A stretch of DNA of 64,000 bases, taken from an uncultured Bacteroidota bacterium. Its GTDB lineage: Bacteria > Bacteroidota > Bacteroidia > Flavobacteriales > Flavobacteriaceae. Every line of letters starts with the position of its first letter. The stretch's first letter is position 1. A program made the translations under genes and the position numbers. The notes below the pieces were generated by a model. That model was not told the DNA's origin and ran no database searches. It worked only from the letters and a program-made list of their open reading frames with translations. Location: positions 273,571-337,570 of the forward strand of contig CACJNF010000001.1 of the NCBI GenBank assembly GCA_902594745.1, in the 5' to 3' direction. Below, in pieces: positions 8,703-19,269 of the stretch.

Positions 8703-9863
8703 ATGAAAAATCAGGTTCAAATTTTTGATACAACTTTAAGAGACGGTGAACAGGTTCCTGGTTGTAAACTTGATACTAAAAGTAAACTAATTTTAGCTGA
8801 TAAAATTGATCAACTTGGGGTTGACATAATTGAAGCAGGTTTTCCAATTTCAAGTCCTGGAGATTTTAAATCCGTTGTCGAAATTTCCAAGATTATTAAA
8901 AATGCATCTGTATGTGCACTAAGTAGAGCTAACGAAAAGGATATTGATGTTGCTGCTGAGTCATTAAAAAAAGCAAAGAAACCTAGAATTCATACCGGCA
9001 TAGGAACATCTGAAGTTCATATTAAATATAAATTCAACTCAAATAAAGATTCAATAATTGATATAGCAAAAAAATCAGTTGCTCATGCAAGAAAATATGT
9101 TGATGATGTTGAATTTTATGCTGAAGATGCTGGCAGAACAGATAACGAATTTCTTGCAAAAGTATGTGAAGAAGTTATTAAGTCTGGAGCTACTGTTTTA
9201 AATATACCTGATACAACTGGCTATTGCTTACCTAGTGAATATGGAGATAAAATTAAGTTTTTAATGAATAATGTTAAAGGGATTGAAAATGTTACAGTTT
9301 CATGTCACTGCCATAACGATCTCGGGCTAGCAACTGCTAACTCCATATATGGAGTTATTAATGGCGCAAGACAAATTGAGTGTACAGTTAATGGTATTGG
9401 AGAGAGAGCAGGAAACACATCTTTGGAAGAAGTTGTTATGATTTTAAGACAGCATACTGATTTGAACCTAGATACTAATATTAACTCCAAACTTCTAAAT
9501 GAAACAAGCCAAAAAGTATCAGAACTTATGGGGATGCCTGTTCAACCAAACAAGGCTATAGTTGGATCTAATGCATTTGCTCACAGTTCTGGAATTCATC
9601 AAGATGGTGTTATTAAAAAAAGAGAAACATATGAAATAATTGACCCACTTGATGTTGGTGTAGATAAATCATCAATTGTACTGACAGCTAGGAGTGGTAG
9701 AGCTGCACTGGCATTTAGAATGAAACAGTATGGCGTTAATCTAACGAAAAAAGAGCTAGATGATGTATATAATGAGTTTTTAATAGTAGCTGACAAAAAG
9801 AAAGAAGTAACAGACACAGATTTTCCTGAAATTCTTCAGAATAAAAATATTAGTTATGGCTAA
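8703..9863 (+). CDS. leuA: 2-isopropylmalate synthase, short form without regulatory domain
   Basis: The first committed step of leucine synthesis: acetyl-CoA plus 3-methyl-2-oxobutanoate gives 2-isopropylmalate. At 386 residues it holds the HMGL-like TIM barrel ([15 protein letters not shown] near residue 9, metal-binding [13 protein letters not shown] near 201) and the accessory part with [10 protein letters not shown], but stops before the C-terminal leucine-binding LeuA-dimer domain of the usual 500-570-residue enzymes. It should therefore be insensitive to leucine by that mechanism. It is first in leuA-leuC-leuD-cimA-leuB and overlaps leuC by 8 bp. Homocitrate or citramalate synthase are alternatives; the operon context favours LeuA. 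Confidence 0.88.
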   Translation: MKNQVQIFDTTLRDGEQVPGCKLDTKSKLILADKIDQLGVDIIEAGFPISSPGDFKSVVEISKIIKNASVCALSRANEKDIDVAAESLKKAKKPRIHTGIGTSEVHIKYKFNSNKDSIIDIAKKSVAHARKYVDDVEFYAEDAGRTDNEFLAKVCEEVIKSGATVLNIPDTTGYCLPSEYGDKIKFLMNNVKGIENVTVSCHCHNDLGLATANSIYGVINGARQIECTVNGIGERAGNTSLEEVVMILRQHTDLNLDTNINSKLLNETSQKVSELMGMPVQPNKAIVGSNAFAHSSGIHQDGVIKKRETYEIIDPLDVGVDKSSIVLTARSGRAALAFRMKQYGVNLTKKELDDVYNEFLIVADKKKEVTDTDFPEILQNKNISYG

Positions 9864-11244
9864 AACACTATTTGATAAAGTTTGGGATTCACATGTAATA
9901 GAAAAAATAAAAGATGGTCCAGATGTTCTTTTTATAGACAGACATTTCATTCATGAAGTTACAAGTCCAGTAGCATTTGTTGGACTTAAGAACAGAGGTC
10001 TTAAAGTAATGTTTCCTGATAAAACTTTTGCTACTGCTGACCACAATACACCAACAATAAATCAACATCTACCAATTAAGGATAAACTATCAGCTATGCA
10101 GGTAAAAACCCTAGAAAAAAATTGTATTGAGCATGGCATTGATTTTTGGGGACTTGGTCATAATAAAAATGGGATTGTCCATGTTATTGGTCCAGAAAAT
10201 GGTATAACTCAGCCAGGACTTACAATTGTATGTGGAGATTCTCATACATCTACTCATGGTGCATTTGGAGCTATTGCATTTGGTATAGGAACCTCTGAAG
10301 TTGAAATGGTTCTTGCATGTCAGTCAATAATGCAACAAAAGCCTTTAAAAATGAGAATAAACATTGATGGATCTCTAAATTCTCATGTTACACCCAAGGA
10401 TGTTGCAATTTATATTATATCAAGACTTTCTTCCTCTGGTGCAACTGGATATTTTGTCGAATATTCAGGAGAAGTTTTTAAAAATATGAGTATGGAGGGT
10501 AGAATGACTGTCTGTAATCTTAGTATTGAAATGGGTGCAAGAGGAGGAATGATTGCCCCAGACGAGAAAACATTTGAATACATAAAAGGTAGAGAATATG
10601 CTCCTAAAGGAGAGGAATGGGAGAATGCTCTATCCTATTGGAAATCTTTAAAGACTGATAATGATGCAATTTTTGATAAAGAATTTAACTTTAATGCAAG
10701 TGATATTGAACCTATGATTACTTATGGGACTAATCCAGGTATGGCCATTCCCATTTCTAAATCAATTCCGGGTTCCGGTTCAGACTCTGAATCATCGTAT
10801 CAAAAGGCACTCGATTATATGGAGTTTAAGGAAGGTGAAATGATGATTGGTAAAAAAATTGACTATGTCTTCCTTGGAAGCTGCACAAACGGTAGAATTG
10901 AAGATTTTAGAACATTTGCCAGCTTAATAAAAGGTAGAAGAAAATCTGATAATGTTGATGCTTGGCTTGTGCCTGGATCACATAAAGTATTAAAAAGTAT
11001 TAAAGATGAAGGAATCTTAGATATCTTAACAGATTCCGGTTTTCAATTGAGAGAACCTGGTTGTTCTGCATGTCTAGCAATGAATGATGACAAGATACCC
11101 AAGGGAAAATATGCGGTAAGCACCACAAATAGAAATTTTGAAGGAAGACAAGGACCTGGTGCTAGAACTTTACTTGCAAGCCCTTTGGTCGCTGCTGCTA
11201 CTGCTATTACTGGAAAAATAACTGATCCAAGAGAAATTATTTAA
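9856..11244 (+). CDS. leuC: 3-isopropylmalate dehydratase large subunit
   Basis: LeuC, 462 residues, the 4Fe-4S catalytic subunit that with LeuD isomerises 2- to 3-isopropylmalate (and can serve citramalate-to-methylmalate in the isoleucine branch). Seen: [17 protein letters not shown], the aconitase-type [16 protein letters not shown], and cluster cysteines in [13 protein letters not shown] (about residue 342) and [12 protein letters not shown] (about 402-405). The C-terminal [19 protein letters not shown] is typical. Length matches the family. The gene overlaps leuA by 8 bp and is followed by leuD after one base, so the two subunits are made together. Confidence 0.97.
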   Translation: MAKTLFDKVWDSHVIEKIKDGPDVLFIDRHFIHEVTSPVAFVGLKNRGLKVMFPDKTFATADHNTPTINQHLPIKDKLSAMQVKTLEKNCIEHGIDFWGLGHNKNGIVHVIGPENGITQPGLTIVCGDSHTSTHGAFGAIAFGIGTSEVEMVLACQSIMQQKPLKMRINIDGSLNSHVTPKDVAIYIISRLSSSGATGYFVEYSGEVFKNMSMEGRMTVCNLSIEMGARGGMIAPDEKTFEYIKGREYAPKGEEWENALSYWKSLKTDNDAIFDKEFNFNASDIEPMITYGTNPGMAIPISKSIPGSGSDSESSYQKALDYMEFKEGEMMIGKKIDYVFLGSCTNGRIEDFRTFASLIKGRRKSDNVDAWLVPGSHKVLKSIKDEGILDILTDSGFQLREPGCSACLAMNDDKIPKGKYAVSTTNRNFEGRQGPGARTLLASPLVAAATAITGKITDPREII

Positions 11245-11245
11245 A

Positions 11246-11842
11246 ATGGCTTACGATAAATTTAACATTCTAAACAGCTCAGCTGTTCCACTTAATATCG
11301 ATAATGTAGATACAGATCAAATTATCCCAGCAAGATTTTTGAAAGCAACTGAAAGAAAAGGGTTTGGTGAAAATCTCTTTAAAGATTGGAGATACAACTC
11401 AGATGGCACTACTATTGATTCATTTCCTTTAAACAATAAGGTTTACAGTGGGAAGATACTTATTGCGGGTAAAAATTTTGGGTGTGGATCTTCAAGAGAG
11501 CATGCAGTTTGGGCAATATATGATTACGGGTTTAGAGCTGTAGTATCTAGTTTCTTTGCTGATATATTTAAAAATAACTGTTTGAATATTGGTGTTCTTC
11601 CTGTTCAAGTTTCTGAAGAATTTTTAGTTGATATTTTTTCCCAAATTGATTTAAATTCAAAAAGTAGCTTTGAGGTAAACCTGGAAATTCAAGAATTTAA
11701 GATTATTGAAACCGGAAAGTCTGAAAAGTTCAATATTAGCTCTTACAAAAAGAGCAACATGTCAAATGGTTTTGATGATATAGATTACCTTATAAATAAG
11801 AAGGAAGAAATATCTAAATTTGCCAATAATTCACCAAACTAA
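11246..11842 (+). CDS. leuD: 3-isopropylmalate dehydratase small subunit
   Basis: LeuD, 198 residues, the swivelling substrate-recognition domain of isopropylmalate isomerase. Diagnostic motifs are NVDTDQIIPARFLK near the N-terminus and GKNFGCGSSREHAVWAIYDYG, where the Ser-Arg pair contacts the substrate carboxylate, followed by SSFFADIFKNNCLNIGVLP. Length and order match bacterial LeuD. Its TAA stop shares a base with the ATG of the next gene (TAATG), a tight coupling. It works with LeuC encoded one base upstream. Confidence 0.97.
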   Translation: MAYDKFNILNSSAVPLNIDNVDTDQIIPARFLKATERKGFGENLFKDWRYNSDGTTIDSFPLNNKVYSGKILIAGKNFGCGSSREHAVWAIYDYGFRAVVSSFFADIFKNNCLNIGVLPVQVSEEFLVDIFSQIDLNSKSSFEVNLEIQEFKIIETGKSEKFNISSYKKSNMSNGFDDIDYLINKKEEISKFANNSPN

Positions 11843-13356
11843 TGCCCAAACATATCGAAATAATGGATACTACTCTGAGGGATGGAGAACAGACCTCTGG
11901 AGTATCATATTCACCTAAAGAGAAACTTACAATAGCAAAACTTTTGTTAGATGATCTTAAAATTGATCGAATAGAAGTTGCCTCTGCAAGGGTATCTCAG
12001 GGAGAACTTAACTCAGTTAAGGAAATATCTAGCTGGGCAGAAAGTAATAGTAGAATAAATAGTATTGAAGTTTTAACATTTATTGATGAAGGAAAATCTA
12101 TACAATGGCTATTAGACTCAGGATGTAAAGTGCAAAATCTTTTAACCAAAGGCTCATTAAATCATTTAAAGCACCAATTAAAGAAAACCCCTGATCAACA
12201 TTTTAATGACATATCAAAAACTATTGATATTGCAGAAAAAAATTCAATAACCACTAACATATATCTTGAAGATTGGAGTAATGGAATGAAGAATAGTAAA
12301 GATTATGTTATCGATTATTTGGATTTTTTAAAAACAAAAAACATCAAAAGAGTCTTACTTCCTGACACCCTAGGAATTTTAACTCATTTTGAAACCTATG
12401 AATTCATAAATGAAGTAAGAAATAAATATCCAAATTTTCATATAGACTTTCACGGACATAATGACTATGATTTAAGTGTTGGGAACTCATTAGAAGCTGT
12501 TAGAGCTGGCTGTAATGGCCTTCATCTTACAATAAACGGTATGGGGGAAAGGGCTGGTAATACTCCCCTTTCAAGCGCTGTTGCAGCAATTAGAGACTTC
12601 TTACCAGAATACAAAATAAATGTTGAAGAGAAGAATTTGTTTAAAGCAAGTAAATTAATTTCAACATTTTCTGGACAAAGTGTATCATCTAATAAGCCAA
12701 TAGTTGGCGAAAATGTATTTACGCAAACAGCTGGTGTTCACGCAGATGGTGATAATAAAAAAGATTTATACTTCAACAACTTGAATCCAAGTAGATTTGG
12801 CAGGAAAAGAAAATATGCTCTTGGCAAGACTTCTGGAAAAGCTAATATTAAAAAGAACCTAGATGAATTAGGAATTAAACTAAATGATGATGAGCTCAGC
12901 GTTGTAACATCTAAAGTGATTGAATTAGGGGATAAAAAAGAGAAGGTTACAATTGAAGATCTTCCTTATATTATTAGTGATGTTCTTGAATATCCAACAA
13001 AAAAGAAAGACATAATAATTGAGTCTTATGTTTTAACCCATGCAAAGACTCTTAGACCATCTGCTTCTCTTTCATTAATTATTAATGATGAACTTTATCA
13101 AGAAAACTGCTCGGGTGATGGCCAATTTGATGCATTTATGAATGCATTAAAAAAAATATACTCTAAAAGGGAAAAGGTACTTCCAAAATTAATTGATTAT
13201 GCTGTTCGTATCCCCCCAGGTAGTGATTCAGATGCATTTTGTGAAACCACTATTACTTGGGATACTGGATCAAAAAAATTTAAAACAAGAGGGCTTGATA
13301 CAGATCAAACAGTATCTGCTATCAAAGCAACAGAGAAAATGTTAAATACTGAATAA
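11842..13356 (+). CDS. cimA: Citramalate synthase-like enzyme with LeuA-type regulatory domain
   Basis: A 504-residue relative of LeuA with the HMGL barrel ([19 protein letters not shown] near residue 9; HGHNDYDLSVGNS near 203; GMGERAGNTPL) plus a C-terminal LeuA-dimer allosteric domain from about residue 385 (DGQFDAFMNALKKI, LIDYAVRIPPG). As I recall it, the Leptospira interrogans citramalate synthase has closely matching stretches (RVEIASARVSKGEL, NLLTKGSLHHL, VYLEDWSNG), which favours condensation of pyruvate with acetyl-CoA to (R)-citramalate for isoleucine. LeuC, LeuD and LeuB from the same operon can finish the route to 2-oxobutanoate. A second 2-isopropylmalate synthase is the main alternative. 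Confidence 0.7.
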   Translation: MPKHIEIMDTTLRDGEQTSGVSYSPKEKLTIAKLLLDDLKIDRIEVASARVSQGELNSVKEISSWAESNSRINSIEVLTFIDEGKSIQWLLDSGCKVQNLLTKGSLNHLKHQLKKTPDQHFNDISKTIDIAEKNSITTNIYLEDWSNGMKNSKDYVIDYLDFLKTKNIKRVLLPDTLGILTHFETYEFINEVRNKYPNFHIDFHGHNDYDLSVGNSLEAVRAGCNGLHLTINGMGERAGNTPLSSAVAAIRDFLPEYKINVEEKNLFKASKLISTFSGQSVSSNKPIVGENVFTQTAGVHADGDNKKDLYFNNLNPSRFGRKRKYALGKTSGKANIKKNLDELGIKLNDDELSVVTSKVIELGDKKEKVTIEDLPYIISDVLEYPTKKKDIIIESYVLTHAKTLRPSASLSLIINDELYQENCSGDGQFDAFMNALKKIYSKREKVLPKLIDYAVRIPPGSDSDAFCETTITWDTGSKKFKTRGLDTDQTVSAIKATEKMLNTE

Positions 13357-13358
13357 TT

Positions 13359-14426
13359 ATGATTTTAAAAATAGCTGTATTATCTGGAGATGGAATTGGG
13401 CCTGAAGTTACTGAACAATCTATTAAAGTACTTAAATCTTTAGGTAAAAAATTTAACCATAAAATTGAATTAGAAAGTGGATTAGTTGGAGCAGTTGCTA
13501 TTGATAAATACAATGATCCCTATCCAGATGAAACTCATCAAGTATGTCTAAACTCAGATGCAATTCTTTTTGGTGCGATTGGCGATCCTAAATATGATAA
13601 TGATCCAAAAGCTAAGGTAAGACCTGAACAAGGTTTACTCAAAATGAGAAAGAAGCTAGGACTATATGCAAACCTCCGTCCTACAAAGGTCTTTGAATCC
13701 TTATTAGAGATGTCACCAATTAAAGAAGAAAGAATATCTGGAACTGATATCCTTTTTGTTAGAGAATTAACCGGAGGTATTTACTTTGGAGAAAGAGGTA
13801 GAAAGGATAATGATAATTTTGCATTTGACACATGTGAATATAATAGAGATGAAATTATTAGGATTGCAAAAATAGGATTTGAGTATGCACAGAAAAGATC
13901 AAGTAAGTTATGTTGTGTTGATAAAGCAAATGTTCTTGAAACATCAAGACTTTGGAGAGAAACAGTTCAAAGTATGGAAAAAAACTATCCAAATATAGAG
14001 GTCTCATATGAATTTGTAGATGCTGTTGCTATGAGATTAGTTCAATGGCCAAATTCATATGATGTATTGATTACTTCAAATCTTTTTGGTGATATTTTAA
14101 CAGATGAAGCTTCAGTCATTTCTGGGTCAATGGGGCTTATGCCATCTGCCTCAGTTGGTTCTGAAAACGCTCTATATGAGCCAATTCATGGCTCTTACCC
14201 AGAGGCAGCAGGAAAAAATATTGCAAATCCAATTGCTTCAATTTTATCTCTTTCAATGATGCTAGATCATTCATTTAATTTGAAAAAAGAATCAGAAATA
14301 ATCAATAATGCAGTTGAAGAATCTCTTAAAAATAAATATGTAACTCCTGACCTGAGCTCAGATAAAAACTCATTCTCAACAGATCAAGTTGGTGACTATA
14401 TAGTAGATTTTATTAAAAAAAATTAG
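13359..14426 (+). CDS. leuB: 3-isopropylmalate dehydrogenase
   Basis: LeuB, 355 residues, oxidises and decarboxylates 3-isopropylmalate to 4-methyl-2-oxopentanoate with NAD+. Typical elements are [20 protein letters not shown] at the N-terminus, [16 protein letters not shown] (substrate-binding arginines), [34 protein letters not shown], and [15 protein letters not shown] with the metal-binding aspartates, then [18 protein letters not shown] for the cofactor. Beta-methylmalate from the citramalate route is also a possible substrate. It ends the leu operon; its last four bases overlap the end of the convergent aldehyde dehydrogenase gene, and no terminator is seen there. Confidence 0.97.
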   Translation: MILKIAVLSGDGIGPEVTEQSIKVLKSLGKKFNHKIELESGLVGAVAIDKYNDPYPDETHQVCLNSDAILFGAIGDPKYDNDPKAKVRPEQGLLKMRKKLGLYANLRPTKVFESLLEMSPIKEERISGTDILFVRELTGGIYFGERGRKDNDNFAFDTCEYNRDEIIRIAKIGFEYAQKRSSKLCCVDKANVLETSRLWRETVQSMEKNYPNIEVSYEFVDAVAMRLVQWPNSYDVLITSNLFGDILTDEASVISGSMGLMPSASVGSENALYEPIHGSYPEAAGKNIANPIASILSLSMMLDHSFNLKKESEIINNAVEESLKNKYVTPDLSSDKNSFSTDQVGDYIVDFIKKN

Positions 14427-16000
14427 AGTATATAGTCTGTAGAAATAAAATTAGAGTCATTGGAGTCTAACAGTTTTTTAAGTATCCTATTATTATGAAT
14501 ATTATCTTTTGAAGCTACAAAAGTTCTAATAGAGAATGCTCTTAAAGCATCGTGAACACTTAAAGTACTTACAGCAGAATTTTTTCTACCTGTAAAAGGA
14601 TAGATATCCGGACCTCTTTGACATGAACTGTTAAGATTAACTCTACATACTAAGTTTGCAAGAGTATCAATAAGCGGGCCTAGTTGTTTTGTATCACTTC
14701 CAAAAAGACTTACTTGTTGACCATATTCTGAGTTTGCCATATCATCAAGAGGTTCATCTATATCCTTAAATGAAATTACTGGAATTACAGGGCCAAACTG
14801 TTCTTCCTCATATACTCTCATATTTTGATTTACAGGATATAATATTGCAGGGAAACAATAGTTTTCAGTGACTTGTCCACCTTTTTTATTAACTATTGAT
14901 GCCCCTTTAGAGACTGCGTCATCAATTAAATCTCTTATATATTTTGGTTTGGATGGTTCAGGCAAGGGTGTTAAAAAAGAATCTTCTTCCCATGGCATTC
15001 CAAATTTTAAATCATCAACCGCTTGTGCAAACTTCTTATTAAATTCATCTACTATTGATTCATGAACATATAAAACTTTAAGAGCTGTACATCTTTGACC
15101 ATTGTATGACAGACAACCTGAGATACATTCTTGAATAGTTAAGTCAAGGTCAGCGTCTGGCAATATAATACCAGGATTTTTTGCTTCTAGTCCTAAAACA
15201 AGTCTAAGCCTATTTTTATTAGGATGCTGATCTTGTAGTGCAACAGCAGATGAACTATGTCCAATTAGTGCAAGAACATCAACATAACCTGTTTGCATTA
15301 TAGGAGGACATATTTTTCTTCCTCTTCCAAAGAGGATATTAACTACCCCAGGAGGAAAACATTCCTTGAAGGCATTTAACAAAGGAGCGATTAAAAGGAC
15401 TCCATGCTTTGCAGGTTTAAAAATAGTTGTATTACCCATTAGAATAGCCGGTATTAGCAAACAAAAAGTTTCGTTTAATGGATAATTATATGGCCCTAAA
15501 CATAAAACAACTCCTAGAGGACCTCTTCTAATATGTGCATGAATACCTGAATCTTTCTCAAATCTAGCAGAAGATCTATCAATCTTTTTGTATTCATTAA
15601 TTGTATCGTAAATATAGTCTACTGTTCTATCAAACTCTTTTTCAGAGTCTTTTTTGTTTTTTCCTATCTCCCACATTAAAAGGTTAACTACAACATCTCT
15701 ATGTTCCTGAATTTTATCAGCAAACCTTTTCATGCATTTAAGTCTATCCCTAACCTTCATAGTAGGCCATTTACCTTGACCTCTATCAAATGCTTTTTTG
15801 GCTGATTCTAGAGCTTCTAATGCTGACTCTGAGTCCATGTCTGGTATTGAACCTAGGAGCGTTTGAGAATAAGGTTTATTAGGGTCAGAGCTTATTGTCG
15901 AGTAAACTTCTGAAGTATCTCCATCCCATTTTTTTAATTTTCCGCCCACAAGATATTCCCTGCAGTTTAATTGATCTACTTTAATAGTTTTTGTTGACAT
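14423..16000 (-). CDS. Aldehyde dehydrogenase, GapN-like (NADP-dependent glyceraldehyde-3-phosphate type)
   Basis: A 525-residue aldehyde dehydrogenase family protein. The catalytic Cys is in [11 protein letters not shown] and the general-base Glu in [30 protein letters not shown] and [14 protein letters not shown] are family hallmarks. QRCTAxK and the PLPEPSK segment resemble non-phosphorylating NADP-dependent glyceraldehyde-3-phosphate dehydrogenase (GapN), which yields 3-phosphoglycerate and NADPH. It lies 5 bp after ilvA as the last gene of ilvDBNCA, an odd place; NADPH supply for IlvC is a possible reason but only inference. Other aldehyde substrates cannot be excluded. Confidence 0.7.
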   Translation of the reverse strand: MSTKTIKVDQLNCREYLVGGKLKKWDGDTSEVYSTISSDPNKPYSQTLLGSIPDMDSESALEALESAKKAFDRGQGKWPTMKVRDRLKCMKRFADKIQEHRDVVVNLLMWEIGKNKKDSEKEFDRTVDYIYDTINEYKKIDRSSARFEKDSGIHAHIRRGPLGVVLCLGPYNYPLNETFCLLIPAILMGNTTIFKPAKHGVLLIAPLLNAFKECFPPGVVNILFGRGRKICPPIMQTGYVDVLALIGHSSSAVALQDQHPNKNRLRLVLGLEAKNPGIILPDADLDLTIQECISGCLSYNGQRCTALKVLYVHESIVDEFNKKFAQAVDDLKFGMPWEEDSFLTPLPEPSKPKYIRDLIDDAVSKGASIVNKKGGQVTENYCFPAILYPVNQNMRVYEEEQFGPVIPVISFKDIDEPLDDMANSEYGQQVSLFGSDTKQLGPLIDTLANLVCRVNLNSSCQRGPDIYPFTGRKNSAVSTLSVHDALRAFSIRTFVASKDNIHNNRILKKLLDSNDSNFISTDYIL

Positions 16001-16005
16001 AAATT

Positions 16006-17253
16006 TTAAATTAAAAAACGAAGAGTTTCTGGTTTTTCGTTTAAATACTCTCCAAAGAAACCATTTTCTTTCATCTTTTTTACTAAATCATTTAAATCTT
16101 TAGAAAATTTTAACTCAATGCCTACGATTGCTGTTCCATTTTCTCTGTTATTTTTTTTGACATATTCAAAGAAGGTAATATCATCATTTTTACCGAGTAC
16201 ATTGTTTACAAATTCTTTAAGTGCACCTGCTCTTTGAGGAAACTTAACAATGAAATAATGTTTAAGGTTTGAATAAAATAATGCCCTCTCTCTTATCTCT
16301 GCCATCCTTGTAAAATCATTATTTCCTCCACAAATTAATACACCAACATTTTTATCTTTAAACATTTTGTTATTTAACTCAAGTGCTGATATTCCTATTG
16401 CACCTGCAGGCTCAACCACTATTCCATCTTTATTATAAAGATCTAGTATAGTTTGACAGATTTTACCTTCAGGAACTAATAAAATTTCATCTAAAGATTT
16501 TTTACAAATATCAAAAGGAATTTTACCAATTTTTTTTATTGAAACCCCATCAACAAAGTTATCAATAGAGTCTAGTTTAATAATTTTTCCATCTTTTAAA
16601 GACTTACTCATTGCAGGAGCTCCTTCAGCCTCAACACCAATAATCTTTGTTTTGGGAGACAATTCTTTAAACACAGTAATTATTCCAGAAATTAAACCTC
16701 CTCCTCCAACTGGAACAATCAAATAATCAAAATGCTTATCAACTTGATCTAGAATTTCTAATCCTATAGTTCCTTGACCTTCAATAACATTAACATCATC
16801 AAATGCATGCACAAATAAATCTTTGTCAGTATTTTGTTTTTGAGCTTCATATTGGGCATCGTCAAAATTGTCTCCGATTAATATAATTTCAACATATTCA
16901 CCTCCAAAAATTTTAACCCTTTCAATTTTTTGTTTTGGAGTTGTAACAGGCATATAAATTTTTCCATAAATTTTTAGCTTATTACAGGAATATGCAAAAC
17001 CCTGTGCATGATTACCAGCACTTGCACAAACTAATGTTTTATTCTTTAGATAGTCTGAATCAATGGATCTAATTTTATTAAAAGCACCACGAATTTTAAA
17101 AGATCTAACTTGCTGAAGATCTTCTCGTTTTAAGTAAATTTTACAATTTAGATCATTTGAAAGTCTCTCATTTATAACTAAAGGAGTTAAAACTGAGACA
17201 CCTTGAAGATTTTCAGAAGCATTCCTAACTCCTTTTAAATCAGGAAGTTGCAT
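16006..17253 (-). CDS. ilvA: Threonine dehydratase (threonine ammonia-lyase), short form
   Basis: A 415-residue PLP enzyme that deaminates threonine to 2-oxobutanoate for isoleucine synthesis. The PLP lysine is in [13 protein letters not shown], the glycine-rich phosphate loop is [10 protein letters not shown], and [15 protein letters not shown] and [13 protein letters not shown] are characteristic. A single ACT-like regulatory domain occupies about residues 335-415 ([20 protein letters not shown]), as in the approximately 400-residue class rather than the two-domain E. coli enzyme. It sits 3 bp after ilvC in the ilv operon. Serine dehydratase activity is an alternative, but the operon and ACT-like domain support the biosynthetic role. 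Confidence 0.93.
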   Translation of the reverse strand: MQLPDLKGVRNASENLQGVSVLTPLVINERLSNDLNCKIYLKREDLQQVRSFKIRGAFNKIRSIDSDYLKNKTLVCASAGNHAQGFAYSCNKLKIYGKIYMPVTTPKQKIERVKIFGGEYVEIILIGDNFDDAQYEAQKQNTDKDLFVHAFDDVNVIEGQGTIGLEILDQVDKHFDYLIVPVGGGGLISGIITVFKELSPKTKIIGVEAEGAPAMSKSLKDGKIIKLDSIDNFVDGVSIKKIGKIPFDICKKSLDEILLVPEGKICQTILDLYNKDGIVVEPAGAIGISALELNNKMFKDKNVGVLICGGNNDFTRMAEIRERALFYSNLKHYFIVKFPQRAGALKEFVNNVLGKNDDITFFEYVKKNNRENGTAIVGIELKFSKDLNDLVKKMKENGFFGEYLNEKPETLRFLI

Positions 17254-17256
17254 TTA

Positions 17257-18729
17257 TTAAACAGATTTCATTGAAGTCATGTACTGCCTAAGTTCATCAC
17301 CAATTATTTCAATTGAGTGGTATCTAATTGTTTCGTTAATCTCAATTAATTTTTTATTATCAACAGAGCTAGAACTCTTACTTATTGAGTCTGAACCAAT
17401 CATATCAGCTTCTACTTTATCAAAGAATTTAGAGAGAAGTGGAATTGCATCATTATTAAAAAGATAGCATCCATATTCTGCAGTATCAGAAATAATATTA
17501 TTCATTTCGTATAATTTTTTTCTGGAAACTAGATTAGCTATAAGCGGAAGTTCATGAAGAGATTCATAGTATGCAGACTCTTCTTTTATACCTGCTTCAA
17601 CCATTGTTTCGTAGGCTAACTCTACACCAGCCTTTACAAGTGCTATCATTAAAATTCCATTATCAAAATATTCTTGCTCAGAAATTTCATCTGATGTCGG
17701 ATCTGTCTTTTCAAAATCAGTCTTACTTGTTTCTTCTCTCCAACTTAAAAGTTGTTTATCATCATTCTCCCAATCCTTCATCATGGTCTCGGAGAATTTA
17801 CCAGATAAGACATTATCCATATGCTTAATAAATAATGGAGATAATATTTCTTTAAGTTCCTCAGATAATTCAAATGCTTTAACTTTTGCAGAATTTGATA
17901 ATCTGTCCATCATATTTGTTATACCTCCATGCTTTAAAGCTTCTGTAATAGTCTCCCATCCATATTGAATAAGTTTTGCAGAGTAGCTTGGTTCAATTCC
18001 GAGTTCTTTCATTTTATTAAAACACAGTATTGACCCTGTTTGGAGCATTCCACATAATATTGTTTGCTCACCCATTAAATCAGATTTAACTTCAGCAACA
18101 AAAGATGATTCTAAAACTCCTGCTTTATCAGATCCGAGAGATACTGCATATGCTTTTGCTGCATCAAAACCAATTCCATTAGTATCATTTTCGGGATGAA
18201 CAGCAATAAGTGTAGGAACTCCAAAACCTCTTAAGTACTCTTCTCTTACCTCAGATCCTGGGGATTTTGGTGCGACCATAATAACGGTTATATCTTCTCT
18301 AACTTTAATACCCTCTTCTACTATGTTAAATCCATGAGAATATGAAAGAATAGAGTTTTTTTTCATTAATGGCATAAGTTGTTCAACAACTGGAGTATGG
18401 TTTTTATCTGGGGTCAAATTTATTACCAAGTCAGAATTTGGTATTATTTCTTCGAAATTACCAACATTAAAGTTATTTGTACTTGCATTAACAAATGATT
18501 GTCTTTTTGAATCAATAGATGACTGCCTAAGAGCGAACGAAATATCAAGACCAGAGTCTCTCATATTAAGGCCTTGATGTAAACCTTGCGCACCACAACC
18601 AACTATTGCTATTTTTTTATTCTTGAGAAATTCCACTCCATCACTAAATTCAGATGAGCTCATAAATCTACATTTTCCTAATTGCATTAGTTTCTCTCTA
18701 AATGATAGAGTGTTAAAGTAATTTTTCAT
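17257..18729 (-). CDS. ilvC: Ketol-acid reductoisomerase, long class II form
   Basis: IlvC converts acetolactate and acetohydroxybutyrate to dihydroxy acids using NADPH and Mg2+. At 490 residues it is the class II enzyme with duplicated C-terminal knotted domain. Seen: Rossmann loop [20 protein letters not shown] (about residues 41-60), the cofactor-specificity loop [13 protein letters not shown] with basic and polar residues fitting [18 protein letters not shown], and the Mg-binding [14 protein letters not shown]. It lies 5 bp after ilvN and 3 bp before ilvA. One product, 2-oxoisovalerate after IlvD, also feeds PanB encoded nearby. Confidence 0.96.
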   Translation of the reverse strand: MKNYFNTLSFREKLMQLGKCRFMSSSEFSDGVEFLKNKKIAIVGCGAQGLHQGLNMRDSGLDISFALRQSSIDSKRQSFVNASTNNFNVGNFEEIIPNSDLVINLTPDKNHTPVVEQLMPLMKKNSILSYSHGFNIVEEGIKVREDITVIMVAPKSPGSEVREEYLRGFGVPTLIAVHPENDTNGIGFDAAKAYAVSLGSDKAGVLESSFVAEVKSDLMGEQTILCGMLQTGSILCFNKMKELGIEPSYSAKLIQYGWETITEALKHGGITNMMDRLSNSAKVKAFELSEELKEILSPLFIKHMDNVLSGKFSETMMKDWENDDKQLLSWREETSKTDFEKTDPTSDEISEQEYFDNGILMIALVKAGVELAYETMVEAGIKEESAYYESLHELPLIANLVSRKKLYEMNNIISDTAEYGCYLFNNDAIPLLSKFFDKVEADMIGSDSISKSSSSVDNKKLIEINETIRYHSIEIIGDELRQYMTSMKSV

Positions 18730-18734
18730 TGTTT

Positions 18735-19268
18735 TTATTTTTGGTTTTTAAAAGTATTTAAAATTTCTGAGATTCCCATCTTTTCTTTACTCACAGCTAT
18801 TCTTCCAGATCTAGTAAATTGAAGAAGCCCAAAAGGCGCAAGATCTTTATAAAGTTTTTCAGTATCTTCTCTAAATCCAGTTTTTTCAATCACAAAAAAC
18901 TCTGTATTTACTGTAACAATTCTTGCATTAGAATCTTTAATTATGTTTTGTATGTGTCTCTCTTCGAATAATGCAGATGACTTCATTTTATATAAGGCAG
19001 ATTCTTGAAATATTGTTTCATCATCTCTATGGTAAAAAGCTTTTATTACTTCGACCTGTTTCTCAATTTGCTTAATCACCCTTTCTACGCCAGATTTTGT
19101 CATTTTTACAACTATAATAAATCGATATACATTTTTTATTTCAGATTCTGATGTTGTAAAACTCTCAATATTTATGTGCCTTTTTAGAAAAATTGCTGAA
19201 ATTCGATGTAGAAGACCAACATTATTTTCGGTGTAAACGGATACAGTATAATTTTTTCTTTTTTCCAT
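18735..19268 (-). CDS. ilvN: Acetolactate synthase small (regulatory) subunit
   Basis: A 177-residue regulatory subunit of acetohydroxyacid synthase. The N-terminal ACT domain is clear: [33 protein letters not shown], followed by an [16 protein letters not shown] segment. The C-terminal half has [20 protein letters not shown] and [13 protein letters not shown], as in IlvN/IlvH. In this family it binds valine and raises activity of the large subunit. It sits one base after ilvB and five before ilvC, in line with a single transcript. Confidence 0.95.
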   Translation of the reverse strand: MEKRKNYTVSVYTENNVGLLHRISAIFLKRHINIESFTTSESEIKNVYRFIIVVKMTKSGVERVIKQIEKQVEVIKAFYHRDDETIFQESALYKMKSSALFEERHIQNIIKDSNARIVTVNTEFFVIEKTGFREDTEKLYKDLAPFGLLQFTRSGRIAVSKEKMGISEILNTFKNQK

Positions 19269-19269
19269 T

